Below, in pieces: positions 23,773 through 36,693 of a stretch of 64,000 bases of DNA. The translations under genes and the position numbers were made by a program. The stretch is from Dactylorhiza incarnata (taxonomy: Eukaryota > Streptophyta > Magnoliopsida > Asparagales > Orchidaceae): NCBI GenBank assembly GCA_033032865.1, contig JAWHQI010000266.1, forward strand, positions 1,959,501 to 2,023,500, in the 5' to 3' direction. The notes under the pieces are model-generated. The model was not told the DNA's origin and made no database searches. It was given only the letters and a program-made list of their open reading frames with translations. Each line of letters opens with the position of its first letter. Positions within the stretch are counted from its first letter, which is position 1.

Positions 23773-26483
23773 AATGGTAGCAGCTTGCAACGATCCTGAG
23801 ATAAAGAAGTCCATTAACCCACTAGGCCACACCTGCTAGCTAAATCAGTTTGAGGACAAACTGATGCAGCGGAAGCGGTGGTGTGCCCATGTGTGATTCA
23901 CATTAAGTATGTCCTCTTTTTCCTGTAGAAAGTGCCAACCTAAGCCAAACTTGTACCCTTACGTATAGATGCTGGCGCACTCCGAGACAGTAATTGGTAT
24001 TCACATTCCAACAATTAGAGTTGGTTTGGCATAGGATTGATGCCAACCTAACTAGGATACCATTTTGGTCGACTTAGCAGGATATGTCGTGACATACCCT
24101 AACCTTATACCGATCTCGGGGATGATGTGACCAAGAAAAAAGTGACCTCAAGTGACTAAGGGAAGAGTTTAACGTGAGAGTAGATGCTAGAGACTAACAC
24201 CCTGAGATTTTTATCTCAGATATGGAGTATATTATCACCTTACCCAAAACATTAGGGCAATCTCAATGAGATTGGTGCCTGTAGTCTATCATCAGCTTAG
24301 TAAGAGGACACCAAGCATGTCTTTTATACTGTATGTGGATACCTCTCACTTCTATTTATGTAGAAGGTTTCATATGGAGAAGTTACGATAAGAATTCGGA
24401 TCCAGAGAAGGCTCATTTTGGGATGAATGCGTTATATTGGTGGTAGAAGAAACTCAGTCGAAGAGATATGGGGGCTTATCTCTTCGTTTATTGGGCTAGT
24501 TATGTACCGTCTTGGATCCCTTGAGGAGTTAGAATCTTTGTAATTTTTGACATTGGAAGTTTTGATCCTTGAGAGTTAATTCACCTTAAGCAAAGCAGAC
24601 TGCTAAGGCCGTGTTTGGCTTGATAGGAATTTTATTAGCGGAATAAGAGAGGAAAAGCATTTTTTGAAGATGATCATTTTCTTTATATTGTTCTAAGATT
24701 ATGTGGATAAGTAATGAGGAGAGTAGTAAATCTACACTTTGGGGATATGCAGCTATGTGGTAATAACGTTATAGCTGGGAAGTTAATGAAATTTTGTGCA
24801 TGCATTGCGGGTATGATAATACACTACCCCTGAGTTCGGAAATTCTTGGTGAACATTCCCTTAGTGTTGTAATTACTTGACATTGGGAAATTAATAAGAG
24901 TTGGGCGGTGGAGTCAACAAGATTAATACGACTTGATTGTTGTTCCAAAATTCTAAAAGGTTTTATAAAATAAACATGCATGCCATGGATGATCGTTGGA
25001 AAGAATGGTAGGGCGCTTGTAATGAATTTGATTTAGTTTATCATATTGTGAAGTATGCCCTACTTTTGGTAGTCTGCATATCTCGTGTCGAAGGGAAATA
25101 ATCTCGAGCCGTGCACCTTGGTTCATGTTAACATATATAAATGTACTGGGTGATCGGATGTTATTGGTGCATGCTCTCATTACAATGAGATGCAGCTTGG
25201 TCGCCGCCGAGAAATTTAAATTTCTACATCACGGCTGATATATAAGTGCGTCAATACGGGGATCTATAGGGTAAGAACTCTAGTCGAGTAGGATATGCCC
25301 CTAAGGTTTGTGCTCCTACGTGAGATGAATGTACCATATGGGCGGTGGAAGAAATTTAGTCCAAAAACGTACGGGGGCTTGTCCCTTCGTTTATTGGCCT
25401 ATTTACGTGCTGACTTCGTTTTCCCGTAGATCCTGTTTGTTCGAATAGTATGTGAACGATGATGATTGGATTCGTGATAACCTCTCAATATGGGTGAGAG
25501 CGTCAAGGGTGTCAAGACACGCGGTGAATTGAACACGTGAATTGAATATTGAGGATAAGTTGCATTTGCTTATTTAAGAAGATATGAATATGTCTCTATA
25601 CGTACAAGTAGGTGTACGTGTAATTGTATTGCCTCGACAAGGCAGTCCTCTAAAGGCCCTGTGCCAAAACCCAACCCTTGGATAAGGTTTATGTTCACGG
25701 TTTTGGAGCCCTTAAATGAAATGAATTAAATCACGAGATAAAAGTAGCACCAATTTTTGAATCTGGTGCAAATCTAAGTAGAACTGGGAGTAGACAAAAG
25801 TAACAATTGACTCGAGGTCATGAGTTATTAGAAGGGAATGATGTGATTACAACCTATGCGAGATGACATTGATAGAAGCAATTGATAATGAAATAGATGA
25901 TGATGGTTGTACGAGAAGATGAGATTGAGGCTTGTTTCTACATTTTTTTTATACATAAGAGAGATGATCTTGCGGGTACAATAACTGTTTGGGTATTTGA
26001 GGTTGGACCCAATGATATGACATCGTGAATTTTATGGTTGATCACCCGTCTGACTTTGAGGCCATCCTCGTTTAACTCAAAATTTTTGGATGCACAGAAG
26101 TGATGATATTGAAAGTGCTACACGTTATGTGTATAACGATGCTTAGGATTGGAAGAATCAATTTATTTTTGCAAATCTAAAGCACATGACTCCTTTGGTG
26201 GAGGACTCTAAATTTTATCTGGAAGCACGAGTAGTAACCTCATGTGTATCGGGGTCACCGATCTTAAGGGGTTTAGATCAAAGGTGCAATGAAAGTTGGC
26301 TTATTAAAGTAAGGAAACACTTCTCCTTCCCCCTCTTCCTCCTTCTCTCCCTTCCTTTTGGGTTACATTTCAGGAAATTTCTTTTCCCATTAGTGGTTGT
26401 TGGGCTTGTTGCTCTAGGAAATTTGTTATTTTGGAACTTCCTTGTTTGTTAGCAATTATTTTTCTCTTATTTTAGCAGCTGTT
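23773..26483 (+). other. LARD internal region, non-coding
   Basis: The 5' LTR is followed by AATGGTAGCAGC, a poor match to a Met-tRNA primer site. No gag, protease, RT or integrase motif is readable on either strand across 2.7 kb. The part at 23850-23895 resembles, in reverse, the leader of element X. The region stops at the duplication CTGTT (26479-26483) in front of the solo LTR. Confidence 0.7.
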
Positions 26484-27225
26484 TGTTGGAGTTACCATTG
26501 TGATCTAGAAGTGCTCAAACATGTAATGTCACTGCCAACGCGATATGAGCCTGCAGGGTCGCACATAAGAGCATGTGGAGAAGTTGGAAGATTGACTGTG
26601 TTGGTAAAGGTTACCAATCACCATATAGAATCGGGGAGGTAAAGTTGCTATCGGAATTCGTCGGATTGTTCCGTGGAAACTCGACGAATTGTAACAGAAA
26701 CCCTAAACTTCTGTATGGACTGCGGATAGCGATTTGTCTAGGTCTTTTTATACTTCGGGTATAAATAGGACCTGTTTTAAGGGTTCAATATGCTCTTCTT
26801 ACGCCTCCTGGAAGAAGACCCGACGGAAGAGTTCCGCCTCACGAACCCTAGCCGACGGAAGTGTTCTGCCGTTTCGCTCATCTACGCAGACCTCCTTCCG
26901 GCGATCGTCACCGTGATTGTTCTTCCTGGAGCGAACCTAGCATTTCGTGGAAGTGCAAGGTGCATTCGTTCTTCTCCCGGCTCGTGTGGATCACTGTAGA
27001 GACGTAGACATCATTCTACGTGAGGACTCTCGCAAAGCCGCTGACAGGATTCTTCTTCTTGGAGCACCTAGGTTGGATTCGATCCAACTCCACTAAGGTA
27101 ATTTATGCCTAGTAGTTTTCATTACTTCTTGATTCAATGTTCATGGCAGATCCGAATCTTTTTGGGTTGTTTCTCTTTATTTCCGCTGCGCCTACATACG
27201 ATGTATGGTTGCAGAAAACCCAACA
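26484..27225 (+). mobile_element. Solo LTR of Copia-1 type (LTR A)
   Basis: It starts TGTTGGAG and ends CCCAACA, 742 bp, and is flanked by CTGTT on both sides (26479-26483 and 27226-27230). A TATA box (TATAAATAG) lies at 26760-26768. It matches LTR B at 34609-35675 but carries one copy of a block repeated four times there. Left and right flanks are LARD internal sequence, as expected after LTR-LTR recombination. Confidence 0.85.
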
Positions 27226-28243
27226 CTGTTTATGCTAGCTGTTGGGGGTTAAACTTCAGAAATTTTGTTTATAACACCTTACTCATTCTCAGAAATCTCT
27301 TCCTTGGTTTGTGTTAGCAGTTATTTGGTATTTCCTTGGTTTCATGCCTAGCAGCTATTTTGGCTTCCCTTGATTTATATGCTATAATTTCTGTCCAGAA
27401 TATGTGCCATGCTCTGCTCGTTTTTCTTCCAGGATTATATACACACATCCGCCCCATTTCCTTCCAGATTATAAGCTTCACATTGATTACATGTTTTAGT
27501 ATTTGGGATTTATTTGGAAATTCAGGGCTAGTGGCTGCTTGGTTTCTCCTTCCAGGTTTGATAAATTTATTTTGTTGGCCTATTGCTGGTTGTTATGGAT
27601 TAAGAGGGGAGATTGATAAATTTATTTCGTTTTGACTCATGCTAACAGTTATTGATTTAGTGAGAGTTTGGTGAACTTCCTTGGTTGTATATTAGCAGCT
27701 ATGAGAATCCCCCTTGGTTCATCCTAAAATAAACTCTTCCTTTTTTTCCTTTTTTTTCTGTTGCTTTTCTTGGTTGTCTGGGAGTTTATGCTGGCAGATC
27801 TCTTTTCTTAATATATATATGCTGCTTTTAAAATTTGTTTGGGGGCTGCTATTATATAATCTGATTGGGGCTGCCTTATATCTGTTCTGTTTGGGGTTGC
27901 TGTTATATACATTCTAATTGGGGGGATGCTATATATATGTTTCTCCTTTTTCTTGTTTTGGTGTTGCTATCATACATGAGTTCCTATTCTTATCTTTATT
28001 CCTATTCACTGCAATATATGATGTTAAGCTTATAAACATGGGAAATGGAACACATTAGAAATTTGGATAACTTCATTCCTGTTATACCCGATCCCAGGCT
28101 GCTTTATTTATGTTCCTAGTTCCTATTATCATTTTAGTTTGGGTAATGTTGGCTGATTACATGTTGGATAATCATGTGGATCTAAACCCCCCTAACCTCA
28201 ACTTAAATTTTGGTGACGAAATTGTTTCTTCGTTTATTGGATT
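27226..28243 (+). repeat. LARD internal region, first copy of duplicated 3' part
   Basis: This 1018-bp stretch matches 35676-36693 closely and at equal length, and both copies lead into the start of the LARD LTR. It ends with the motif TGGTGACGAAATT followed by the LTR start. It is rich in T runs and GCAGCTATT-like pieces and has no domain that I recognise. The open frames in it (for example 27336-27635) are also present in the second copy and look like chance. Confidence 0.8.
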
Positions 28244-28720
28244 TGTAACATCACATTTCGCGCTAGACCACTCGGAGACGTTTTGACTCGCCTTGGGTCG
28301 GTTTGGGGCAAGGGAGGATTCCGTTCAACGAACGTCGAAGGACAGCTTCGTTCGACGAACGTCAAAGGGCAGTTCCGTTCGACGAAATTCAAAGGGGAGC
28401 AGCGTTAGGCGAAGTATAGGATTCTGCGTTCGACGAATTATATTTAAGCTGCGATCGACGAAGTGTAGCAGCGCCGTTCGACGAAATATCGTCGAACGGC
28501 GTTCGACAAAATATAATTATTCAGCGGTCGACGAAATATCTTGGAAGTTCTATTCGACGAACGTAGAAGGGAAGGCATTCGTCGTTCGACGAATCAGTAG
28601 TCGTTCAGCGCCGACGAATCTGTATTTGTTCGTCGTTTGACGAATCCTTACCTGTTCGTCGCTCGACGAATTTGTTGTTCGTCGTTCGACGAACCTGTAG
28701 CTGTTCGTCGTTCGACAAAC
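28244..28720 (+). repeat. Truncated copy of the LARD LTR start
   Basis: It begins TGTAACATCACATTTCGCGC exactly like 36694 and runs through most of the TTCGACGAA array. It then breaks off at about 28720 and unrelated GC-rich sequence begins. Small deletions separate it from the intact LTR copy. Confidence 0.85.
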
Positions 28721-28724
28721 CATC

Positions 28725-28809
28725 GCCAGGGGCGCTGCCCCTTGGACCCCGTTAGGGGCTCTGCCCCTAAGACCCCGCCAGGGGCGCAGCCCCTTGGAAC
28801 CCCGCCAGG
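28725..28809 (+). repeat. GC-rich 26-bp tandem repeat
   Basis: Three units of 26 to 27 bases follow each other (28725, 28751, 28777), then a partial fourth. Each has a GGGGC-N3-GCCCC palindrome followed by a C4 tract. Confidence 0.85.
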
Positions 28810-29700
28810 AACGTCTGGGATTTCGTGGTAATTTCTAATTGTTAGAAATTATTGTCTCTTTAGCAGTAACCGTCCCTCAAGTGGTTAATGAACCCTTGTA
28901 TATTTTTGGATTTTGAATCCAACAATGAGAGACGAGCTTGTCTACTGCTTCAAGTCGAGTTGTCTTTGCCTTTGTCCAATGCATGTAAATCTGAAGATTT
29001 GGAAGAGTTCTAAATGTCCAGATTTAGCCCTTTCGTCTATCTAAGGTTGATAGTCTTATGTTGTGCACATAAGGGATGCATGTGGATTTTAGAAAGCTTG
29101 TCTTTCTGTGGATGTGCACTTTGATAAAATGTTGATCATGGTTAAGTGTTAACCAATTATTAAAAAAAAAATTTAAAATCCCTTCATCAAATATTAAGTG
29201 TTCGGATGCCTTCCGATGGATGACACTCTTCCTGCCTCGATCGATGAAGTGTGGGCTTGCCAAAGCAAGGTGCATTAATCTATCTTGGTAAGGGTGCGAG
29301 CGGATAATTGGGATATCCCACTGTCGACATCGGGTCTAACTTAACTAGGTGACCTCAAAGGTTGAGTGCCTAGAGGCATAGGGTTGGCATGCACCATATG
29401 ATGGATGCGAATAAGGAGTTATTCACCAGCCATACAAGAGTTGCATGAGGATGCAATTGGCAAGCGTTGCCTACCTAAATAACCGCATTATGAGAGGAAC
29501 GCCAAAGCGGACTCGTGGTGTTGGTGAAATACGGATCTTGTCCACTAAGAGAGTAGCTCGCATGGACTCTCTGAATTGATAGTGAGGGCTATCAATTTGA
29601 ATAAAATAGTGGGAGTATTTAATTGAAGTCCAAATTAAAATAAATTATATTTTGAAATTTTGGTACTGATTAAATTCTACATGAATTCTTGTAGAATTCC
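28810..29700 (+). other. Leader of Copia-1, no complete 5' LTR
   Basis: About 890 bases lie between the truncated LARD LTR and the gag ATG. It does not match LTR B and I find no TGGTATCAGAGC primer site. It is probably the untranslated leader of Copia-1, perhaps with a piece of its original 5' end. No gene is visible. Confidence 0.5.
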
Positions 29701-32700
29701 ATGGCAAGTGGTTCACATTCCACCTTGTCCCTGAGAACTATCCTTGAGAAGGACAAGCTAAGTGGGATGAATTACATGGACTGGTATAGGAACCTGAGAA
29801 TTGTTCTCAGGCAAGAGTGAAAGCTCTACGTCTTGGAAGAAGAAGCCCCTGAGGTGCTGACCGGGAACTCATCCCATGTTGATAAGGATGCTTATAAGAA
29901 GTATACCGATGACGCCTTAGACGTCGAGTGCCTTATGCTTGCCACCATGAACTCTGAGCTTCAGAAGCAACACGAGAACATGGGGTGCAAGGAGATTGAC
30001 GAGCACCTAAAGAAAATGTTTCAAGGGCAAGCTCGTCAAGAGAGGTTCGATGTCACAAAGGCCTTATTTCAGTGCAAAATGGGAGCTCGAGACTCAGTTG
30101 GTACTCACGTACTCAAGATGATTGGGTATATTGAGAACCTGGAGAGACTGGGTTTTCCTCTGGGTCAAGAGTTGGCCACAGATCTTATCCTACAATCATT
30201 GCCGGATAGTTATGAGTAGTTCGTCTTGAACTACAACATGAATGAAATAGACAAGACACTGCCCGAGCTCCTAGGCATGTTGCGAACTGCTGAGATAAAC
30301 ATGAAGAAGGCCAAGCCTGCTAGTCCCATATTGATGGTACATAAAGGCAAGGGTAAGGCCAAGGGCTTCAAGAAGACGAAGGTGGGACCTAAGTCGCATC
30401 TTGAGCCCAAATCTTCTGCGCTGAAAAGGAAGAGCACCGTGAAGGAAGGGAAATGCCACCACTGTGGCAAGGCTGGTCATTAGAGGAGGAATTGTCCTTC
30501 GTACATTGACGGTCTGCGGAAAATGAAGGGAGGTATGACTTCCACTTCGAATATTTACGTAATAGAGATAAACCTTTCTGCTCCTTCATCTTGGGTATTG
30601 GATACCGGATGTGGTTCTCACATTTGTACAAATGTGCAGGAACTAGGAAGGAGTAGATTGCTGAGTAAAGGAATGGTGGACCTGCGCGTCGGCAATGGAG
30701 CAAGAGTTGCTGCTGTAGCCGTAGGGGTTTACCGTCTTTCTTTGCCCATTGGGCTTGTAATAGAACTTAATAATTTTTATTATGTTCCCGCCATAACTAG
30801 AAACATTATATCCATTTCATGCTTAGACATGATTGGATTTTCTTTTATAATTAAGAACAATAGTTGTTCTATATTTAAGAATGATGTTTGTTATGTTGTA
30901 GCTCAATTGTTTAATGGTCTTTATGTTTTGAACCTAGACCATCCGATCTATAATGTAGATAATAATAAAAGACTAAGAACAAATGACTCAAATCCTACAT
31001 ATCTCTGGCATTGTCGTTTGGGCCATATAAACGAGAAGCGCATATCCAAGCTCCATAAAGATAGACAATTGGACTCATTTGATTATGAATCATTTGAGCG
31101 ATGCGAGTCTTGTTTATTAGGCAAAATGACTAAAGCCCCTTTCACTGGTTATACTGAGAGGGCTGAGGATCTTTTGGGCATAGTACATAGTGATGTATGC
31201 GGACCCATGAGTTCTATGGCTAGAGGTGGGTATTTCTACTTCGTTACATTTACTGATGATTTCAGTAGATACGGATACGTGTATCTTATGAAGTGCAAAT
31301 CCGAAACTTTTGAAAAGTTCAAAGAGTTTAAGAATGAAGTGGAGAACCAATTGGGTAAAAAGGTTAAAGCACTCCGATCTGATCGAGGTGGCAAATACCT
31401 GAGTCATAAGTTCTGTGATCATCTGAAAGAGTGTGGTATTGTATCACAGCTCACTCCACCTAGGACACCGCAGCATAATGGTGTGTCTGAGAGAAGAAAT
31501 CGTACTCTGTTAGACATGGTACAGTCGATGATGAGTCATGCAGACTTGCCTATTTCTTTTTGGGGTTTTGCTTTAGAGACTGCTGCAATGACACTGAATC
31601 GCGCTCCGACGAAAACGGTTCTAAAGACACCATATGAGATATGGACTGGGAAGCGTCCTAGTATGTCATTCATTAAAATTTGGGGCTGTGAGGCATACGT
31701 ACGACGTCAAATGCCTGACAAGCTGGAACCCAAATCAGATAAGTGTTATCTGGTGGGATATCCTAAGGAAACGAAAGGATATTACTTTTACCTACCATCT
31801 GAGGGCAAAGTGTTTGTCGCAAGGACGGGTGTCTTCTTGGAAAAACAGTTCTTATCAAGAAAGACGCAAAAGGTAGAACTTGAAGAAGTTCAAGAACCAC
31901 AAGTAGTGAATGAACTAGAGTTGGATTCTGAGCCAGGACTACAAGATGTTGTAGCTAGAGAACCTGCTCAAGAGACACAAGTCCTACGTAGATCTGGTAG
32001 ACCAAGATTTGAGCCTGAGAGATATGGATTTCTCGTGTCTCAAATAGTTAATGTGTTGCTTATGGATCATGATGATGAACCAGCGACCTACCAAGAGGCT
32101 ATGAATGGACCGGACTCTAACAAATGGCTTGAGGCTATGAAATCCGAGATGGACTCCATGTATACAAACCAAGTTTGGAACTTGGTGGAACCACCTGAAG
32201 GGGTACGACCCATAGGGTGCAAGTGGGTCTTCAAGAAGAAGACCGACATGGATGGGAATGTACAGACATTCAAAGGGCGACTGGTGGCTAAGGGTTTCAA
32301 GCAAATTCATGGTATTGACTATGATGAGACCTTTTCCCCTGTTGCCATGGTAAAGTCCATTAGGATATTGCTTGCTATTGCTGCGTATTATGACTACGAG
32401 ATCTGGCAGATGGATGTGAAAACGGCTTTCCTAAATGGAAACCTCCTTGAGGAAGTGTACATGACATAACCCGAGGGTTTTGTATCCCCAAATAAAGCCA
32501 CTAAAATATGCAAGCTGAATAGGTCCATCTATGGATTGAAACAGGCCTCTAGAAGTTGGAATCTTCGTTTTGATGAGAAGATCAAAGAGTTTGGTTTTGT
32601 CAAGAATGAAGATGAACCGTGTGTTTACAAGCGAATAAGTGGGAGCATTGTTGTCTTCATGATATTGTATGTAGATGACATACTGCTGATCGGGAATGAC

Positions 32701-33657
32701 ATACCTACCCTGAAAGTTGTTAAGAACAACCTAGGGAACTGCTTTTCTATGAAGGACTTGGGTTAAGCGACTTACATACTCGGTATTAAGATCTATAGAG
32801 ATAGATCGAAGAAGTTGCTGGGTTTGACCCAGAGTACGTACATTGAGAAGGTGTTGAAGCAGTTCAGCATGCTTGAGTCCAAGAAAGGACTTTTGCCCAT
32901 GTCTCATGGTGTAAATCTCTCTAAGGACCAGTGTCCAAAATCTTGTGAAGATAAGGACCACATGAAGTTGATTCCATATGCTTCGGCAATTGGGTCAATC
33001 ATGTATGCAATGTTATATACTCGACACGATGTTTCTTTTGCTTTGAGCATGACTAGCAGGTATCAGTCTGATCCTGGTGAATGTCACTGGATAGCCATAA
33101 AGAATATCCTGAAGTACTTGAGAAGGACTAAGAATGTATTCTTGGTGTATGGTGGAAAGGAAGAGCTCGTTGTAAGTGGTTACACGGATACAAGCTTCCA
33201 AACTGATAGGGATGATTCGAAGTCTCAGTCAGGGTTTGTGTTTTGCCTGAATGGAGGAGCTGTGAGCTGGAAGAGTTCCAAGCAAGAGACAGTTGCTGAT
33301 TCTACAACTGAGGCCGAGTATATCGGTGCGGCAAATGCAGCGAAGGAGGTTGTATGGATTAGGAAATTCATCAGCGAGCTAGATGTAGTTCCTAGCATTG
33401 TTGGTCCCATAGTTCTCTACTGTGATAACAATGGTGCAATTGCACAATCTAAGGAACCTAGATCCCATCAGCGCTCCAAGCACATACTTCGGCGGTTCCA
33501 TCTTATTCGTGAGATAGTAAAACGAGGAGATGTGAACATTTGCACAGTGCCGACTGAGGAGAATATTGCAGATCCACTGACAAAGCCTCTCGCGCAGAGA
33601 AAGCATGATGGTCATACTAGATCAATGGGTATACGATACCTGAGTGATCAACTCTAG
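29701..33657 (+). pseudogene. Copia-1 gag-pol polyprotein, one frame with five stops
   Basis: From the ATG at 29701 a single phase runs 1319 codons to the stop at 33655, with no frameshift. The order is Ty1/Copia: gag (29701-30440), CCHC knuckle (30454-30495), protease (Asp of LDTG at 30601), integrase zinc region and DDE core (about 31012-31500, with HSDVCGPM, LRSDRGGKY and QHNGVSERRNRTL), reverse transcriptase with YVDD at 32668, and RNase H ending near 33600 (ADSTTEAEY around 33300). In-frame stops are at 29818, 30217, 30481, 32467 and 32764. The 30481 stop falls inside the zinc knuckle. Four of them can be explained by a single C-to-T or G-to-A change. I do not assign a lineage. Confidence 0.95.
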
Positions 33658-34608
33658 TGGGAGTCTTGTGGGTTGCATGTAAAATATATATTCTGTTGGC
33701 TGTTTATTATTTATTCATATGATGAATTGTGTACCAATTATTTCCTTTTACAATTAATGGCAAGTTCTTTTATTACGATATACTGTTTCTATATGATAGA
33801 ATTAAATTCGTGATAAATACCCTTAGAATGTTCGCTTCCATAGGACATCAAGTACGTGACTTGAATGTGAGAGCCTATGATTTCGAAGCTTCATTCTTAA
33901 AAGGTCCCTGGTCGAGGTATCATCGTAGAAGCTAAGGGTGATGATGATACATTAAGACTAGCATGTGTGTTGACTGATGACCGGTTCTCACAGGTCATGA
34001 TATTGTGATATCAAGTCATCACGTGGGTACTTGTTAGTGAACAAGTTGTACTGGACAGACCCAACCTGAGACTACTTTGTGGATTGTTATTTAAAAGTGT
34101 CACAAGTAGGTCTCATTTGACAATGGTGTTGTAGTCCTTTGACCTGAAGTCACAGCGTTCATCGAGTGAGGAAGAGCGTGCTTTGATGTCATCTAAAGTC
34201 TTCCTTGAATAAGGTTGATGATAAGGGTGGTCGTTGGGTACGTTACGAATCATTTGGGTGTTTGGGTGTGAGCAGATATGGGATTTGTCCTCCTATATAA
34301 CAGGAGTTGCATCCATGGGCCCCTTGATGGAATTGGACTGAGAAATGCATGGCCATGCTTGGTTGAGCTCACCATTCTCTGGAAGTCCGTTCTAGATCAA
34401 GAAACTTGGATTGAGCTATTATGAGGGTGACACGGTCCATGCCTCTAGTTCTTTCCGGATGTAAGGGACAAAGACAATGCTGGAACATTGGTCATAAAGG
34501 CTTATGAGTTATGAACTCTTATTGCTTGGGGAGCAATGATGCATTGCTAGATGCCGCTCATTGTTTGTGAGGTTTTTTGTTTGATACTTTCAAGATCAAG
34601 TGGGAGAC
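33658..34608 (+). other. 3' untranslated region and polypurine tract of Copia-1
   Basis: About 950 bases follow the pol stop without a recognisable gene. It ends in AAGTGGGAGAC directly before TGTTGGAG, which is the expected polypurine tract and LTR start. Confidence 0.75.
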
Positions 34609-35675
34609 TGTTGGAGTTACCATTGTGATCTAGAAGTGGTCAAACATGTAATGTCACTGCCAATGCGATATGAGCCTGCAGGGTCGCACATAAGAGCATG
34701 TGGAGAAGTTGGAAGATTGACTGTGTTGGTAAAGGTTACCAATCACCATATAGAATCGGGGAGGTAAAGCAAATGTTGCTGTCGGAATTCGTCGGAATTC
34801 ATCGGATATGATTCGTCGGAATTCGTCGGATCGTTCCGTGGAAACTCGACGAATTATTACAGAGACCCTAAGCTCGGCAAATGTTGCTGTCTGATATGAT
34901 TCGTCGGAGTTCGTCGGAATTCGTCGGATTGTTCCGTGGAAACTCAACGAATTGTTACAGAAACTATAAACTCGGCAAATGTTGCCGTCTGATATGATTC
35001 GTCGGAGTTCGTCGGAATTCGTCGGATTGTTCTGTGGAAACTCGACGAATTGTTACAGAAACTATAAACTTGGCAAATGTTGCCGTCTGATATGATTCGT
35101 CAGAATTCGTCGGATTGTTATGTGGAAACTCGACGAATTATAACAGAAACCCTAAACTTCTGTATGGACTGCGGATAGCAATTTGTCTAGGTCTTCTTAT
35201 ACTTCGGGTATAAATAGGACATGTTTTAAGGGTTCAATATGCTCTCCTTACGCCTCCTGGAAGAAGACCCGATGGAAGAGTTCCGCCTCACGAACCCTAG
35301 CCGACGGAAGTGTTCCGCCGTTTCGCTCGTCTACGCAAACCTCCTTCCGGCGATCGTCGCCGTGATTGTTCTTCCTGGAGCGAACCTAGCAGTTCGTGGA
35401 AGTGCAAGGTGCAGTCGTTCTTCTCCCGTCTCGAGTGGATCACTATAGAGACGTAGACATCATTCTACGTGAGGACTCTCGCATAGCCGCTGACAGGATT
35501 CCTCTTCTTGGAGCACCTAGGTTGGATTCGATCCAACTCCACTAAGGTAATTTATGCCTAGTAGTTTTCATTACTTCTTGATTCAAAGTTCATGGCCGAT
35601 CCGAATCTTTTTGGGTTGTTTCTCTTTATTTCCGCTGCGCCTACATACGATGTATGGTTGTAGAAAAACCCAACA
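34609..35675 (+). repeat. 3' LTR of Copia-1 (LTR B)
   Basis: It begins TGTTGGAG and ends CCCAACA, 1067 bp, and is followed by CTGTT and LARD internal sequence, the same site as the solo LTR A. A TATA box (TATAAATAG) is at 35209-35217. The extra length against LTR A comes from a four-copy tandem block. Confidence 0.88.
34769..35160 (+). repeat. Four-copy tandem block (98-108 bp) in U3 of LTR B
   Basis: Units start GCAAATGTTG at 34769, 34877, 34975 and 35073. Each contains ATTCGTCGGA pieces and a TTCCGTGGAAACTCGACGA-like core. The block sits upstream of the TATA box. LTR A has one shortened unit near 26640-26710. Confidence 0.9.
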
Positions 35676-36693
35676 CTGTTTATGCTAGTTGTTGGGGGTT
35701 AAACTTCAGAAATTTTGTTTATAACACCTTACTCATTCTCGGAAATCTCTTCCTTGGTTTGTGTTAGCAGTTATTTGGTATTTCCTTAGTTTCATGCCTA
35801 GCAGCTATTTTGGCTTCCCTTGATTTATATGTTATAATTTCTGTCCAGAATATGTGCCCTGCTCTGCTCGTTTTTCTTCCAGGATTATATACACGCATCC
35901 GCCCCATTTCCTTCCAAATTATAAGCTTCACATTGATTACATGTTTTAGTATTTGGGATTTATTTGGAAATTCAGGGCTAGTGGCGGCTTGGTTTCTCCT
36001 TCCAGGTTTGATAAATTTATTTTGTTGGCCTATTGCTGGCTGTTATGGATTAAGAGGGGAGATTGATAAATTTATTTCGTTTTGACTCATGCTAACAGTT
36101 ATTGATTTAGTGAGAGTTTGGTGAACTTCCTTGGTTGTATATTAGCAGCTATGAGAATCCCCCTTGGTTCATCCTAAAATAAACACTTCCTTTTTTTTCC
36201 TTTTTTTTCTGTTGCTTTTCTTGGTTGTCTGGGAGTTTATGCTGGCAGATCTCTTTTCTTAATATATATATGCTGCTTGTAAAATTTGTTTGGGGGCTGC
36301 TATTATATAATCTGATTGGGGATGCCTTATATCTGTTCTGTTTGGGGTTGCTGTTATATACATTCTAATTGGGGGGATGCTATATATATGTTTCTCCTTT
36401 TCTTGTTTTGGTGTTGCTATCATACATGAGTTCCTATTCTTATCTTTATTCCTATTCACTGCAATATATGATGTTAAGCTTATATACATGGCAAATGGAA
36501 CACATTAGAAATTTGGATAACTTCATTCCTGTTATACCCGATCTCAGGCTGCTTTATTTATGTTCCTAGTTCCTATTATCATTTTAGTTTGGGTGATGTT
36601 GGCTGATTACATGTTGGATAATCATGTGGATCTAAACCCCTCTAACCTCAACTTAAATTTCGGGGACGAAATTGTTTCTTCGTTTATTGGATT
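35676..36693 (+). repeat. LARD internal region, second copy of 3' part
   Basis: This is the second 1018-bp copy of 27226-28243, and it leads into the full 3' LTR. It ends with TTTCGGGGACGAAATT about 20 bases before the LTR. A clear polypurine tract is not visible. No gene is visible. Confidence 0.8.

Noticed and set aside
28293..28831. Ser/Arg-rich frames (also 36743-37203, 19515-19754)
   Set aside because: They are translations of the TTCGACGAA array; the three copies break differently and no start context or domain supports a gene.
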